DNA of 41,804 nt from CAZIUL01 sp964542475 (lineage in GTDB: Bacteria; Planctomycetota; B15-G4; CAYZWU01): NCBI GenBank assembly GCA_964542475.1, contig CAZIUL010000037.1:1-41804 (forward strand). Direction: 5' to 3'. Under the pieces are notes generated by a model that was not told where the DNA came from, searched no databases, and saw only the letters and a list, made by a program, of their open reading frames with translations. A program made the translations under genes and the position numbers. Positions within the stretch are counted from its first letter, which is position 1. Every line of letters begins with the position of its first letter. Positions 8,154 through 15,794 of this stretch are shown in pieces.

Positions 8154-9833
8154 ATGCCCACGATTACCGTAAACATGCGGGACATGTTCCATTTGGCCGG
8201 TAAAGAGATGGAACTCGACGAGCTCGAGCAGCGCCTGCGCCTTGCAAAAGCCGAGCTGGAGCTGTTCGATGCCCAGTCCGGCGAGGCGCGCATCGAGCTC
8301 AACGACACCGGCAGACCGGATCTCTGGTGCGCCGAGGGGATCGCACGGCAGCTCAAATCCGCCATTACAGGCGAGAGGCCGGTCTACCCTTTTTTCGAGA
8401 AGAGGCTGAACCCATCCATGAAGATCGATGTGGACGCGGGGCTCGAAAAGGTGAGGCCGTTCGTTGCGGCGTTCACTGCAAAGGGGCCGCCGGTCAGCGA
8501 CGCGTTCCTTGTCCAGATGATCCAGACACAGGAAAAGCTCTGCGAGAACTACGGCAGAAAACGGCGGAACATCGCGATCGGTATTTACAACGCGGATAGG
8601 ATCGAGTTCCCTGTCAGGTACACCGCCGCGGGACAGGACGAGTACCCTTTTGTGCCGCTCGGATTCGAGGAGGTAATGCCGCTCAAAAAGATAATCGAGG
8701 AGCACCCGAAGGGCAGGGAGTACGGCCATCTGGTTGATGGGTTCGGCGCATATCCTTTGCTGGCGGACAGAGCCGGAAAGGTGCTGTCCTTTCCGCCGAT
8801 TGTAAACAGCCGCGAGACAGGGGAGGTCATGGTCGGCGACAGCTTTCTTTTCGTGGAGGCCACGGGCATCGACATGCGGCAGATCGTTCTTTCGATGAAC
8901 ATAATGGCAGCCAACTTCGCCGACAGAGGCTGGACGGTGGACCCTGTTCTGACGCGGCTTCCTTACGCGTCCGAGTTCGGCAGGGAGGTGTCCGTGCCCG
9001 TGTCCCTTGACACTGTTATCGAGGTGGAGCACCGCTTTTTCGCGGAGTCGCTTGGCAGCGATCACGGCCCGCAAGATGTGGTAAAAGCCCTTGCCGCTTA
9101 CGGGGTGGAGGCTGAAGCGGGAGGCAAAACGATCACGGCGAAGTGCCCGCCCTTTCGTGATGACTATCTTCACGCGGTCGACGTGGTGGAGGATTTCGCA
9201 ATCAGCGTGGGGTACGATTCGTTTTCACCCGTCATGCCGTCGAGCTTCACCGTGGGCATGCTAAAATCCATAACCGTTTTCGCGGACAGGGTCAGGGAGC
9301 AGATGGTTGGGCTGGGGTTCGAGGAGATCGTCTCGAACATCCTCAGCAGGACCGCTGACGAACGGGAGAAGATGTGTATAGCCGACGAACCGATCGTTGA
9401 AATAGACAACGTGATGTCCGAGAGCTACTCGGTCCTGCGAAGCTCGATCCTTCCATCTCTTTTGCGCGTGGAGGCCCAAAGCTCTAAAGCGCTTTATCCG
9501 CACAAACTTTTCGAGGTTGGAGAGGTTTGCCGGATGAACCCCGAGAGGAAGGCCGGCACGGAAACCGAGCTTCTCACGGCCGCTCTCTGGGCATCCGCGG
9601 ATTCGGGTTTTTCGGAGATGCACTCTGTTCTGGAGCAGCTGTTTTACTACCTCGTGATAGAGTACGAGCTGCAGCCGGTGAATTACCCGTTCTACTTCGA
9701 GGGGAGGGCGGCCGACATAGTTTCCAAGGGCGACAGGATAGGACATGTCGGGGAGGTTCATCCCGAGGTGCTCACGCGCTTTGGAATATCGATGCCTTGT
9801 GCTGCTTTTGAGTTCGCGCTCGACAGCATCTGA
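8154..9833 (+). CDS. pheT: Phenylalanyl-tRNA synthetase beta subunit, archaeal/eukaryotic type
   Basis: 559 residues, the compact archaeal form. Bacterial PheT is about 800 residues, with an N-terminal EMAP/OB-fold domain and a C-terminal anticodon-binding domain, both absent here. It begins MPTITVNMRDMFHLAG, as archaeal PheT does. It then shows the B3/B4 editing region (PLGFEEVMPLKKIIEEHPKG, FPPIVNS), B5 (KCPPFRDDYLHAVDVVEDFA) and a catalytic-like class II domain (GFEEIVSNILS, SYSVLRSSILPSLLR, FEVGEV). The frame is open to a TTG at 8130 without a ribosome site; ATG 8154 fits the family. It forms an operon with pheS. Both subunits are of the same non-bacterial type, which fits joint transfer or joint retention rather than mixing of types. 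Confidence 0.95.
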   Translation: MPTITVNMRDMFHLAGKEMELDELEQRLRLAKAELELFDAQSGEARIELNDTGRPDLWCAEGIARQLKSAITGERPVYPFFEKRLNPSMKIDVDAGLEKVRPFVAAFTAKGPPVSDAFLVQMIQTQEKLCENYGRKRRNIAIGIYNADRIEFPVRYTAAGQDEYPFVPLGFEEVMPLKKIIEEHPKGREYGHLVDGFGAYPLLADRAGKVLSFPPIVNSRETGEVMVGDSFLFVEATGIDMRQIVLSMNIMAANFADRGWTVDPVLTRLPYASEFGREVSVPVSLDTVIEVEHRFFAESLGSDHGPQDVVKALAAYGVEAEAGGKTITAKCPPFRDDYLHAVDVVEDFAISVGYDSFSPVMPSSFTVGMLKSITVFADRVREQMVGLGFEEIVSNILSRTADEREKMCIADEPIVEIDNVMSESYSVLRSSILPSLLRVEAQSSKALYPHKLFEVGEVCRMNPERKAGTETELLTAALWASADSGFSEMHSVLEQLFYYLVIEYELQPVNYPFYFEGRAADIVSKGDRIGHVGEVHPEVLTRFGISMPCAAFEFALDSI

Positions 9834-9857
9834 AAGGGCCCAGGATCTGAAAGGGCC
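9828..9857. repeat. Tandem 13-bp repeat at the pheT stop codon
   Basis: ATCTGAAAGGGCC occurs at 9828-9840 and again at 9845-9857 (period 17). The first copy contains the pheT stop codon. The rest of the gap to apbE, which is convergent, shows no clear hairpin with a T-run. Confidence 0.7.
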
Positions 9858-9916
9858 ATCGAGCCCGGTCAGCAAGCATCCCAATCCGCGTTGGGCGCAC
9901 ACCTATGTATCCGCCC

Positions 9917-11047
9917 TCACCGGTCACCCTCCCGATCCGACCAATCACGAACCTGAAACGGCCGGAGGGGAAAACCATCCGTATGCCGGATCTCGAAAGA
10001 GCCGTCATCCAGCCGGAGCACGAACAGGGCCTCTACATCAGGCAGGTTCCCGGCGAGCTTCATCCCTTTGTCCGGATCGAGCACCATGAATCCCGTGGCC
10101 AGGGCATCAGCGCGAGCGCAGGTTTTTGCGATCACCGAAACCGATGCCAAACGGTTGTCTGGATTCGATCCTGTGCGAGGATCGAAGATGTGGTGTACGC
10201 GGGCGTTTCCTGATTTCCTGTAACTCCTGTAGTCCCCGGAAGTGGCGAGGCAGGCGTTTTCCATTTGGATCACGGCCAGGATCGATCCGCCGAACGGGGC
10301 GTCTTCCATCGGCTTCTCGATCCCGATGCGCCAGGGCTTTCCATCCGGTCTTGTTCCGCGGGTCCGCACCTCTCCGCCGATTTCGACCAAGAAGCTCTTG
10401 GTCTCCATCCCGGCAAACAGGCCGCAGACCAGGTCAACCGCGTACCCCTTTGCCATGCCGCCGAGATCGAGCTCCACTTCCGGATGACTCTTGACAAGGT
10501 TTCCTGACTCGTCAACCAGCACATTTTCGTAACCGACGCGGGTACGGGCCGCCCTGATACTGTCAGGATCGGGCGGGAGGCTTTTTTTTTCGGCTGCGAA
10601 TCCGAAAAGGCGGATGACAGGCAGGATCGTGGGATCATAAGCGCCTGATGTCGCACGAGCGGCATTCAGGGCCTGTTTCACCAGAAGGGCAGCCTCCGGA
10701 GAAACCGGAAAAGGCGCTGTTGACTTGTGTCGGTTGAACCTGCTGATCACGCTTTCAGGCTCGAAGACGCTTGCCATCATGTTTACCTGTTCTAGAAGCA
10801 CACGCACCTGCTGCTCCACGGACTCCCTGTTGAGGCTCCGGTTCTTCGGGGGCAGACATTCGATGTGAAAGGTCGTTCCCATGGTGGGCCCGGACATGAC
10901 GAACGTGTCTTTCCCGGCGGATTGAGGCGCATGCTTTGTTTCGGTCTCAGCGCCACACGATAGGAACAAGAGGCATGCGGCGGAAAGAACCGAGGCGTTG
11001 AGAAACCGGGAGACAGGCGTTGCGCTTGTTTTAGTGGCGGGGATCAT
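9917..11047 (-). CDS. apbE: FAD:protein FMN transferase, lipoprotein (ApbE)
   Basis: Transfers FMN from FAD to a Thr/Ser of flavin-carrier domains, usually outside the cytoplasmic membrane. 376 residues. The N-terminus is a lipoprotein signal with lipobox LFLSC (Cys31). Family signatures follow: MSGPTMGTTFHIE, ELDLGGMAKGYAVD, LVEIGGEVRTRG, ATSGDYRSYR, HIFDPRTG and CARADALATGFMVL. ATG 11047 is chosen because AGGAG lies 9 nt upstream; a TTG at 11056 would touch that ribosome site. The only FMN_bind domain in this window is in the 2233-6351 protein, its most obvious local substrate (inference). It is transcribed divergently from the Rrf2 gene across a 198-nt gap holding two inverted repeats. Confidence 0.95.
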   Translation of the reverse strand: MIPATKTSATPVSRFLNASVLSAACLLFLSCGAETETKHAPQSAGKDTFVMSGPTMGTTFHIECLPPKNRSLNRESVEQQVRVLLEQVNMMASVFEPESVISRFNRHKSTAPFPVSPEAALLVKQALNAARATSGAYDPTILPVIRLFGFAAEKKSLPPDPDSIRAARTRVGYENVLVDESGNLVKSHPEVELDLGGMAKGYAVDLVCGLFAGMETKSFLVEIGGEVRTRGTRPDGKPWRIGIEKPMEDAPFGGSILAVIQMENACLATSGDYRSYRKSGNARVHHIFDPRTGSNPDNRLASVSVIAKTCARADALATGFMVLDPDKGMKLAGNLPDVEALFVLRLDDGSFEIRHTDGFPLRPFQVRDWSDREGDR

Positions 11048-11089
11048 GATGAACAACTCCTGATTATTTTAGCTTGCTGCTTTTTACAT

Positions 11090-11107
11090 GATGCAGTTAA
11101 CTGTATC
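11090..11107. promoter_or_regulatory. 18-bp inverted repeat between apbE and the Rrf2 gene
   Basis: GATGCAGTTAACTGTATC is palindromic except for one mismatched pair, with a perfect CAGTTAACTG core. It lies 43 nt upstream of the apbE start and 136 nt upstream of the Rrf2 gene. It could be an operator for the neighbouring Rrf2 regulator; that is inference from position. Confidence 0.4.
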
Positions 11108-11115
11108 CTGTAATC

Positions 11116-11131
11116 TCGATGATTATATCGA
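11116..11131. promoter_or_regulatory. Short inverted repeat TCGAT-N6-ATCGA
   Basis: A 5-bp dyad with a 6-nt centre, 8 bp beyond the 18-bp palindrome, in the same divergent gap. The minus strand here also contains TATAAT (apbE direction) but no good -35 box. It is short enough to be chance. Confidence 0.25.
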
Positions 11132-11245
11132 ATTCACCCGGAAACGGAATCCACATAGCTGAAAAGCCGTGTAGGGTTTGGCTGCTTGACCGGTTTCGTG
11201 TTTCTTACTGGGGAGATGCAGGTAAAACCGTAGAAAAGGATCATG

Positions 11246-11671
11246 ATGAAACTATCAACACGTGTGAGATATGCTGTCAGGGCTGTGCTTGATCTTGCAA
11301 TAAACTCCGGAGAAGGCCGCGTGCTTCTGAAAGACATAGCAAGGCGCCAGGAGGTTTCGGTCAAGTATCTCGAGAACATTTTTGCGTTCCTGAGGCGCGA
11401 CAATATCGTGAGCGGGGTTCGGGGAGCCAAGGGAGGATACACGCTTGCCAGGAACGCATCCGACATCTCCATATTCGACGTTGTCAACGCCATGCAGGGC
11501 TTTGTTTCTCCTCTCGGGTGCGTTGAGGATTCCTGCGCCTGCAACAAGACCGGTAAGTGCGTTGCGCGGGATGTCTGGGTCGAGGTGTCAGAGGCCATCT
11601 CAGACGTTTTGAACCGGTACACCGTGGCGGATCTGATGGATAAGCACAATTGCGTGATGCCTGCCGAGTAG
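11246..11671 (+). CDS. Rrf2-family transcription regulator with cysteine cluster
   Basis: 141 residues with an N-terminal winged helix-turn-helix of Rrf2 type (KLSTRVRYAVRAVLDLA, VLLKDIARRQEVS, YLENIFAFLRRDNIV, GVRGAKGGYTLAR). A cysteine patch follows near residues 90-104, pattern C-x4-C-x-C-x5-C (GCVEDSCACNKTGKC). IscR and RsrR-like relatives bind Fe-S clusters with three cysteines at this place, so a redox- or iron-sulfur-sensing regulator is likely; the cluster type cannot be told. An ATG at 11243 is also in frame, but AAGGA ends at 11240, so 11246 has the better spacing. Its divergent neighbour apbE and itself are the simplest targets (inference). Confidence 0.9.
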   Translation: MKLSTRVRYAVRAVLDLAINSGEGRVLLKDIARRQEVSVKYLENIFAFLRRDNIVSGVRGAKGGYTLARNASDISIFDVVNAMQGFVSPLGCVEDSCACNKTGKCVARDVWVEVSEAISDVLNRYTVADLMDKHNCVMPAE

Positions 11672-11673
11672 TT

Positions 11674-12363
11674 TCAGGTATCAGCTTTCAACCGGGCTGC
11701 TATGCGGTTGCGCGAGCGCATCAGGATGACCCCGACATGGGCAGTGTTGATACACATCTTGCTGCTGATTTCCTTTATGGACAACCCCTCCAGATAGAAG
11801 AGACGCATGATTTTGCGATCTCGTCCTGACATCCCCGCTTCGCTGGAGTGCAGGATGTTCATGATTTTTTCGAGCTTCTTCTTTTTTCCGGTTTCCTCTT
11901 CCTTTTCGATGAAGCTGTCAAGCTGGGAACCCTCGGGGCGGTTCGCTGCCATGCATTCGACTAACGGTTTTGTTCTGCTGCATCGCCGGCTCTCTTCGCT
12001 GACCATGTTTTTAATCACCCTGTAGCACCAGGGAAAGAGGTAATCCCATGGAGGGGTTTCATGCGGGGAAAGGGCTTTCTCTAAGATGAGGATGTACAGT
12101 TTGTGCACGATGTCCTCGGGTGAGATGCAGCGGTTGTATCTCCGGATGTGATGATACGCGTAGGAATGAAACATCTCTTTTGTGAGGCCGTAGAAGGCGT
12201 TGAAGCACCGGGTGTCCGCGGTTTTGTTGAAACGGAGAAGGAGGCGGCGCGACACGCCCTCCAGTTCGATTTTGCATGGAGTTGCCTTGGAGGACCCCGG
12301 GTCTTTGAGCCGGGATATAAGAAACTTCGCCTCCTCGAGGGAGCATGCCGCTTCTTTCCCCAT
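11674..12363 (-). CDS. Sigma-70 family RNA polymerase sigma factor-like protein (divergent)
   Basis: 229 residues, ATG with AGGA 9 nt upstream. A region-2-like part (~65-130) includes YHHIRRYNRCISPEDIVHKL and LFPWCYRVIKNMVSEE, as in ECF factors. A region-4 helix-turn-helix lies at the end (RDRKIMRLFYLEGLSIKEIS, then INTAHVGVILMRSRNRIAAR). No adjacent anti-sigma gene is visible. It converges on the Rrf2 gene with only 2 nt between the stops. It resembles the 17259-18065 product in layout and divergence, so the two may belong to one lineage-specific family. Its promoter targets are unknown. Confidence in the sigma-like fold is high; in actual sigma activity, moderate. Confidence 0.75.
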   Translation of the reverse strand: MGKEAACSLEEAKFLISRLKDPGSSKATPCKIELEGVSRRLLLRFNKTADTRCFNAFYGLTKEMFHSYAYHHIRRYNRCISPEDIVHKLYILILEKALSPHETPPWDYLFPWCYRVIKNMVSEESRRCSRTKPLVECMAANRPEGSQLDSFIEKEEETGKKKKLEKIMNILHSSEAGMSGRDRKIMRLFYLEGLSIKEISSKMCINTAHVGVILMRSRNRIAARLKADT

Positions 12364-12705
12364 TTTCTACGATCCTTATCGCGCGTGTTCCATGTGCCCT
12401 GGAACTTCTTTGGCGCAAGCTTTTACGCAACTATTGTTCAAGAAAAATGGCTTATGTCGGATACAATTTTAAGAGGGGAAAACGGGAGGTCTACTTGAAA
12501 TCGGATCTTTTTTGGGACCGGACAGGCAGATGGCGGCTTGTCGGCTATGATTAAATTTAAATTGCATAATTTAGTTAGATTAATCTAATTAAATAAGGTA
12601 GACTGTCCGAAAGCAGAGAAGGAGAGTTCTATAAGGATTAAGTGCCCGGATGGATCTGGAATCGAGGATGACAGCTTGTAAGGCTGGTTGTTGGAGGTGT
12701 CGCGC
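12364..12705. other. 342-nt divergent intergenic region with AT-rich operator
   Basis: Lies between the divergent sigma-like gene (minus) and the DtxR-FeoA gene (plus). Bases 12550-12600 are strikingly AT-rich against GC-rich surroundings and hold the palindrome listed separately. The ~100 nt after it look like a 5' leader with two AAGGA-like stretches but no convincing gene. A 35-codon frame at 12447-12554 has no ribosome site. Confidence 0.6.
12569..12594. promoter_or_regulatory. 26-bp palindrome, probable DtxR-type operator of the iron operon
   Basis: The core TTAGATTAATCTAA (12575-12588) is a perfect palindrome. It extends to 26 bp (ATTTAG ... TTAAAT) with a single mismatched pair. The TTAG/CTAA half-sites resemble sites of DtxR/IdeR-type iron regulators, and the operon starts with such a regulator. 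A TTGCAT (12562-12567) and TAATTA (12586-12591) at 18-nt spacing would place the operator over the promoter, as expected for Fe(II)-dependent self-repression (inference). Confidence 0.6.
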
Positions 12706-13488
12706 ATGAAACAGTCAAAAAAAATCCCCGCTCTTTCCGAAAGCCTCGAGGATTATCTTGAGACCATCCATACCCTGATAAGGGACAGGAAGGTGGCGCG
12801 TGTCAAGGAGATCGCTGAAGCGCGCAGCGTGAGGATGGCGTCGGTCAGCACGGCGATGCACCGCCTGTCCGAGATGGGGCTTGTGAAGTACAACCAGCGG
12901 GAGTTCATAGAGCTGACTCCGGAAGGAGAGGAGTGCGCCCGCAGGACCATGGCCCGCCACGACCTTCTGGTAAGGTTTTTCAGGGAGATCCTGCAGGTTT
13001 CGCCTGACCAGGCTGAAGAGGACGCGTGCTCTGTGGAACACAGCCTGTCGGACGAGTTGGTTGACAGGATGGTGCGTTTTTTCGAGTACCTGACACGCTG
13101 TCCCCGGGGCACTAAAGGCAAGACAGAGTTCATAGAATCGTTTCACAAATGCTCGGTTGTCAACCCGGAGCTCTCTCCATGTGAAAACGAATGCGATCTT
13201 TGTGTTTCTCTGAAGCGTTCCAATCGTTCCAGGAAGGGCAGGAAGGGCCGGAAGATGCGCGGCGCGTGCAGGCTGTCCGATCTCAATCCCGGGCAGACCG
13301 GAACGATCCTGCAGGTCCAGGCCAAGGGAGCGGTGCGACAGCGCTTGATAGACATGGGCATGCTTCCGGACACTAAAATAGAGGTGGAAAGAAAAGCGGC
13401 GGGCGGCAATCCCATCTGGATCAAGATGAAAGGGTTTCAGCTTTCGCTTCGGCGCGAAGAAGCAGCGGGTGTGACCGTGAGCGTATAG
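12706..13488 (+). CDS. DtxR-family metal regulator fused to a FeoA domain
   Basis: 260 residues. Residues 8-70 form the winged helix (ESLEDYLETIHTLI ... RVKEIAEARSVRMASVSTAM). The dimerisation/metal-binding domain carries C108-x2-E111-H112 (ACSVEHSLSDEL), the DtxR-like set rather than the Glu-containing MntR set, which points to Fe(II). A linker rich in cysteine (C149, C159, C163, C166) and then in basic residues leads into a FeoA/SH3-like domain (~186-260: LSDLNPGQTGTILQ, RQRLIDMGMLPDTKIEV). ATG 12706 has GGAGG 8 nt upstream; an upstream TTG at 12688 lacks one. FeoB follows after 43 nt. Likely role: iron-responsive repressor that also supplies the FeoA partner of FeoB. The Cys linker could be an extra metal or Fe-S site. 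Confidence 0.92.
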   Translation: MKQSKKIPALSESLEDYLETIHTLIRDRKVARVKEIAEARSVRMASVSTAMHRLSEMGLVKYNQREFIELTPEGEECARRTMARHDLLVRFFREILQVSPDQAEEDACSVEHSLSDELVDRMVRFFEYLTRCPRGTKGKTEFIESFHKCSVVNPELSPCENECDLCVSLKRSNRSRKGRKGRKMRGACRLSDLNPGQTGTILQVQAKGAVRQRLIDMGMLPDTKIEVERKAAGGNPIWIKMKGFQLSLRREEAAGVTVSV

Positions 13489-13499
13489 CTTTTTAGAGG

Positions 13500-13524
13500 T
13501 TCAAGGTTCAGAGATTCAAGGTTC
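13500..13524. repeat. Direct repeat TTCAAGGTTC x2 before feoB
   Basis: TTCAAGGTTC at 13500-13509 and 13515-13524 (period 15), in the 43-nt gap between the regulator and feoB, directly before the GAGGGAG that precedes the feoB ATG. Confidence 0.7.
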
Positions 13525-13531
13525 GAGGGAG

Positions 13532-15745
13532 ATGACATCACGTAACCATCCGATAAAGGTGGCGCTGGCAGGCAACCCCAACTCCGGGAAGACCACCCTT
13601 TTCAACGCATTGACCGGATCGCGCCAGAAGGTGGCGAACTATCCCGGTGTCACAGTGGATTCCAAGAAGGGTCGTTACGAACACAATGGACGGATGTTCG
13701 AGGTCATCGATCTTCCGGGAACATACAGCCTCACCTCTTTTTCTCCTGAAGAACTCATTGCGCGCAAGGAGCTCATGTCAGGAGACCTTGATGTTGTTGT
13801 GGTCGTGGTCGATTCGACGAATCTGGAGCGCAACCTTTACCTGCTCGTACAGATCATGGAGATGGGGGCGAACCCCATCCTCTGCCTGAACATGAGCGAC
13901 GAGGCAAGAAGGGCGGGGCAGAGCCTGGATGTCAGGCAAATGAAGAAACTCCTCGGGTTTCCCGTAATCGAGACGGTTGCCAGCAGGGGAAGCGGTATCG
14001 ACCGTCTAAGGGTGTTGATAAAAAAACACGCGTCGAAAGGTGTTGTCGAGCCGAGGTTGGCGCTCGGCGACAGGCTCGAGAAGGCGCTCGAACATCTCTC
14101 GCAAGAAGTGGACATCTCCTGTTTTAATATCGGGCACCTTCCCGTCCGGTGGCTTCTCTTGAAGCTCCTGGAGGAGGACAGCCATGCAACCGGTTGGGTC
14201 AGGAACAACCTGGACCGTAAAGATGCCGATGCCCTGCTCGAAACGGTGGATAGCGAGAAGGAGCGAATCACAACGGAAACCAACAAGGATCCGGCCCTTT
14301 TCGTGGCTGACCGCAGGTACGGCTTCATATCCGGGCTGCTCAGGGAGGTCCGCACATCGCCGCTCAGCCTCGATGCCCGCGTGATTTCGGACCGCATCGA
14401 TGAGGTGCTTTGCCATTCGTTTTTCGGATATCCCTTTTTCATTGCGATGATGGCCGGCGTTTTCTGGCTGACCTTTGCTGTGGGCGACTACCCTGTCGGC
14501 TGGATCGAGTCGGCTATCGAGGCCCTGAAACGGAATGTGGCGGCGCTCTGGACTGCGCAGGATGCGGCCTGGTTCAGGTCGCTCGTGCTTGACGGCGTGC
14601 TTGCGGGTGTGGGTGGGGTTGTGGTTTTTTTACCCAACATACTGCTCCTTTTTCTGGGGCTGGCCTTTCTGGAGGATACCGGGTACATGGCCAGGGCAGC
14701 GTTTTTGATGGACAACCTGCTGCATCGAATAGGCCTCCACGGGAAGAGTTTTATCCCGATGATCACGGGATTCGGCTGCACAGTACCCGGGATCATGGCC
14801 ACAAGGACCCTTGCAAACGAGCGCGACAGGCTCACGACCATGCTTGTTCTACCGCTCATGTCCTGCGGCGCCAGGCTTCCAATCTATGCGCTTCTGATCC
14901 CTGCTTTTTTTCCTCAGTACAAAGGGCTGATGCTGTTCCTGATCTACTTCACGGGCATAGTGCTCGCCGCCGCGCTTGCAAAGCTCCTTAGGGTCACGTT
15001 GCTTTCCAGCGAGGACGCGCCGTTTGTGATGGAGCTGCCGCCTTACCGGTTTCCCACCGTGAAAGCGCTCCTGACCAAGATGTGGGAGCGGGGCTGGATA
15101 TACATTCGCAAGGCCGGGACCATCATTCTTGCGGTCTCGATCATCATGTGGGTCCTGTCCTCGTATCCGCGTGTGGAGAGCTTTGATGTTGACCGGCACC
15201 TGGCAGCGGGCGAACTGATAACGCAGGAGAAGATCGATGGCATTGACAGTGCTTTGACTCCCGGCATGAAGGCCGGACAAACCATGACCGAAGCTCAGAT
15301 CGAGCGCATAAGGAACATCGAGGCGCTCAGGCATTCAATCGCGGGCAGGATCGGCTCTTTCATGGAACCCGCGCTCGCGCCGATGGGGTTCGACTGGAGG
15401 ATCGGGACAGCGCTCATAGGCTCATTCACAGCCAAGGAGGTCTTTGTGGCCCAGATGGGGATCGTCTTTTCCATGGTAGAGCCCCAGGACCCGGAGGGTG
15501 AAGGAAAAGGCGAGGCAGGGCTGAAAGGCGTGCTCAAGGAGACCTATTCGCCTCTCACAGCGTTTTGCCTGATGCTGTTCCTTCTCATTGCAACTCCGTG
15601 CATGGCCACGCTGGCAATAACGCGCCAGGAGTCGGGCGGGTGGAGGTGGCCGCTTTTGCAGTTCGTTGGGCTGACAGTGGTTGCGTATCTGCTGGCAACC
15701 GTTGTTTATCAGGCAGGGACAGTTATCAGCCGGTTCTTGTTATGA
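13532..15745 (+). CDS. feoB: Ferrous iron transport protein B
   Basis: GTP-dependent Fe(II) transporter of the inner membrane. 737 residues. The N-terminal G domain has GNPNSGKTTLFNALTG (G1, near residue 13), PGVTVD (G2), DLPG (G3) and NMSD (G4). A GDI-like helical region follows, then a membrane domain from about residue 290 with the two Gate-type halves (FLEDTGYMARAAFLMD ... GFGCTVPGIMATR, and FTAKEVFVAQMG ... CMATLAITRQ). It is the second gene of the DtxR-FeoA/feoB operon. The GAGGGAG ribosome-site-like sequence abuts the ATG directly (no spacer), so initiation may be weak or depend on coupling. No FeoC gene follows. Confidence 0.96.
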   Translation: MTSRNHPIKVALAGNPNSGKTTLFNALTGSRQKVANYPGVTVDSKKGRYEHNGRMFEVIDLPGTYSLTSFSPEELIARKELMSGDLDVVVVVVDSTNLERNLYLLVQIMEMGANPILCLNMSDEARRAGQSLDVRQMKKLLGFPVIETVASRGSGIDRLRVLIKKHASKGVVEPRLALGDRLEKALEHLSQEVDISCFNIGHLPVRWLLLKLLEEDSHATGWVRNNLDRKDADALLETVDSEKERITTETNKDPALFVADRRYGFISGLLREVRTSPLSLDARVISDRIDEVLCHSFFGYPFFIAMMAGVFWLTFAVGDYPVGWIESAIEALKRNVAALWTAQDAAWFRSLVLDGVLAGVGGVVVFLPNILLLFLGLAFLEDTGYMARAAFLMDNLLHRIGLHGKSFIPMITGFGCTVPGIMATRTLANERDRLTTMLVLPLMSCGARLPIYALLIPAFFPQYKGLMLFLIYFTGIVLAAALAKLLRVTLLSSEDAPFVMELPPYRFPTVKALLTKMWERGWIYIRKAGTIILAVSIIMWVLSSYPRVESFDVDRHLAAGELITQEKIDGIDSALTPGMKAGQTMTEAQIERIRNIEALRHSIAGRIGSFMEPALAPMGFDWRIGTALIGSFTAKEVFVAQMGIVFSMVEPQDPEGEGKGEAGLKGVLKETYSPLTAFCLMLFLLIATPCMATLAITRQESGGWRWPLLQFVGLTVVAYLLATVVYQAGTVISRFLL

Positions 15746-15794
15746 TCCGCGTGCTACTCCATGGCTGTCCGTTATATTGACGGCTGCATTTCAA

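Noticed and set aside
8112..9173. 353-codon open frame on the minus strand opposite pheT
   Set aside because: Antisense to strongly conserved pheT, with no motif.
12447..12554. Possible 35-residue peptide rich in Lys/Arg/Trp upstream of the iron operon
   Set aside because: No ribosome site and no family; ends in the region leading to the operator. Kept only as a remark.
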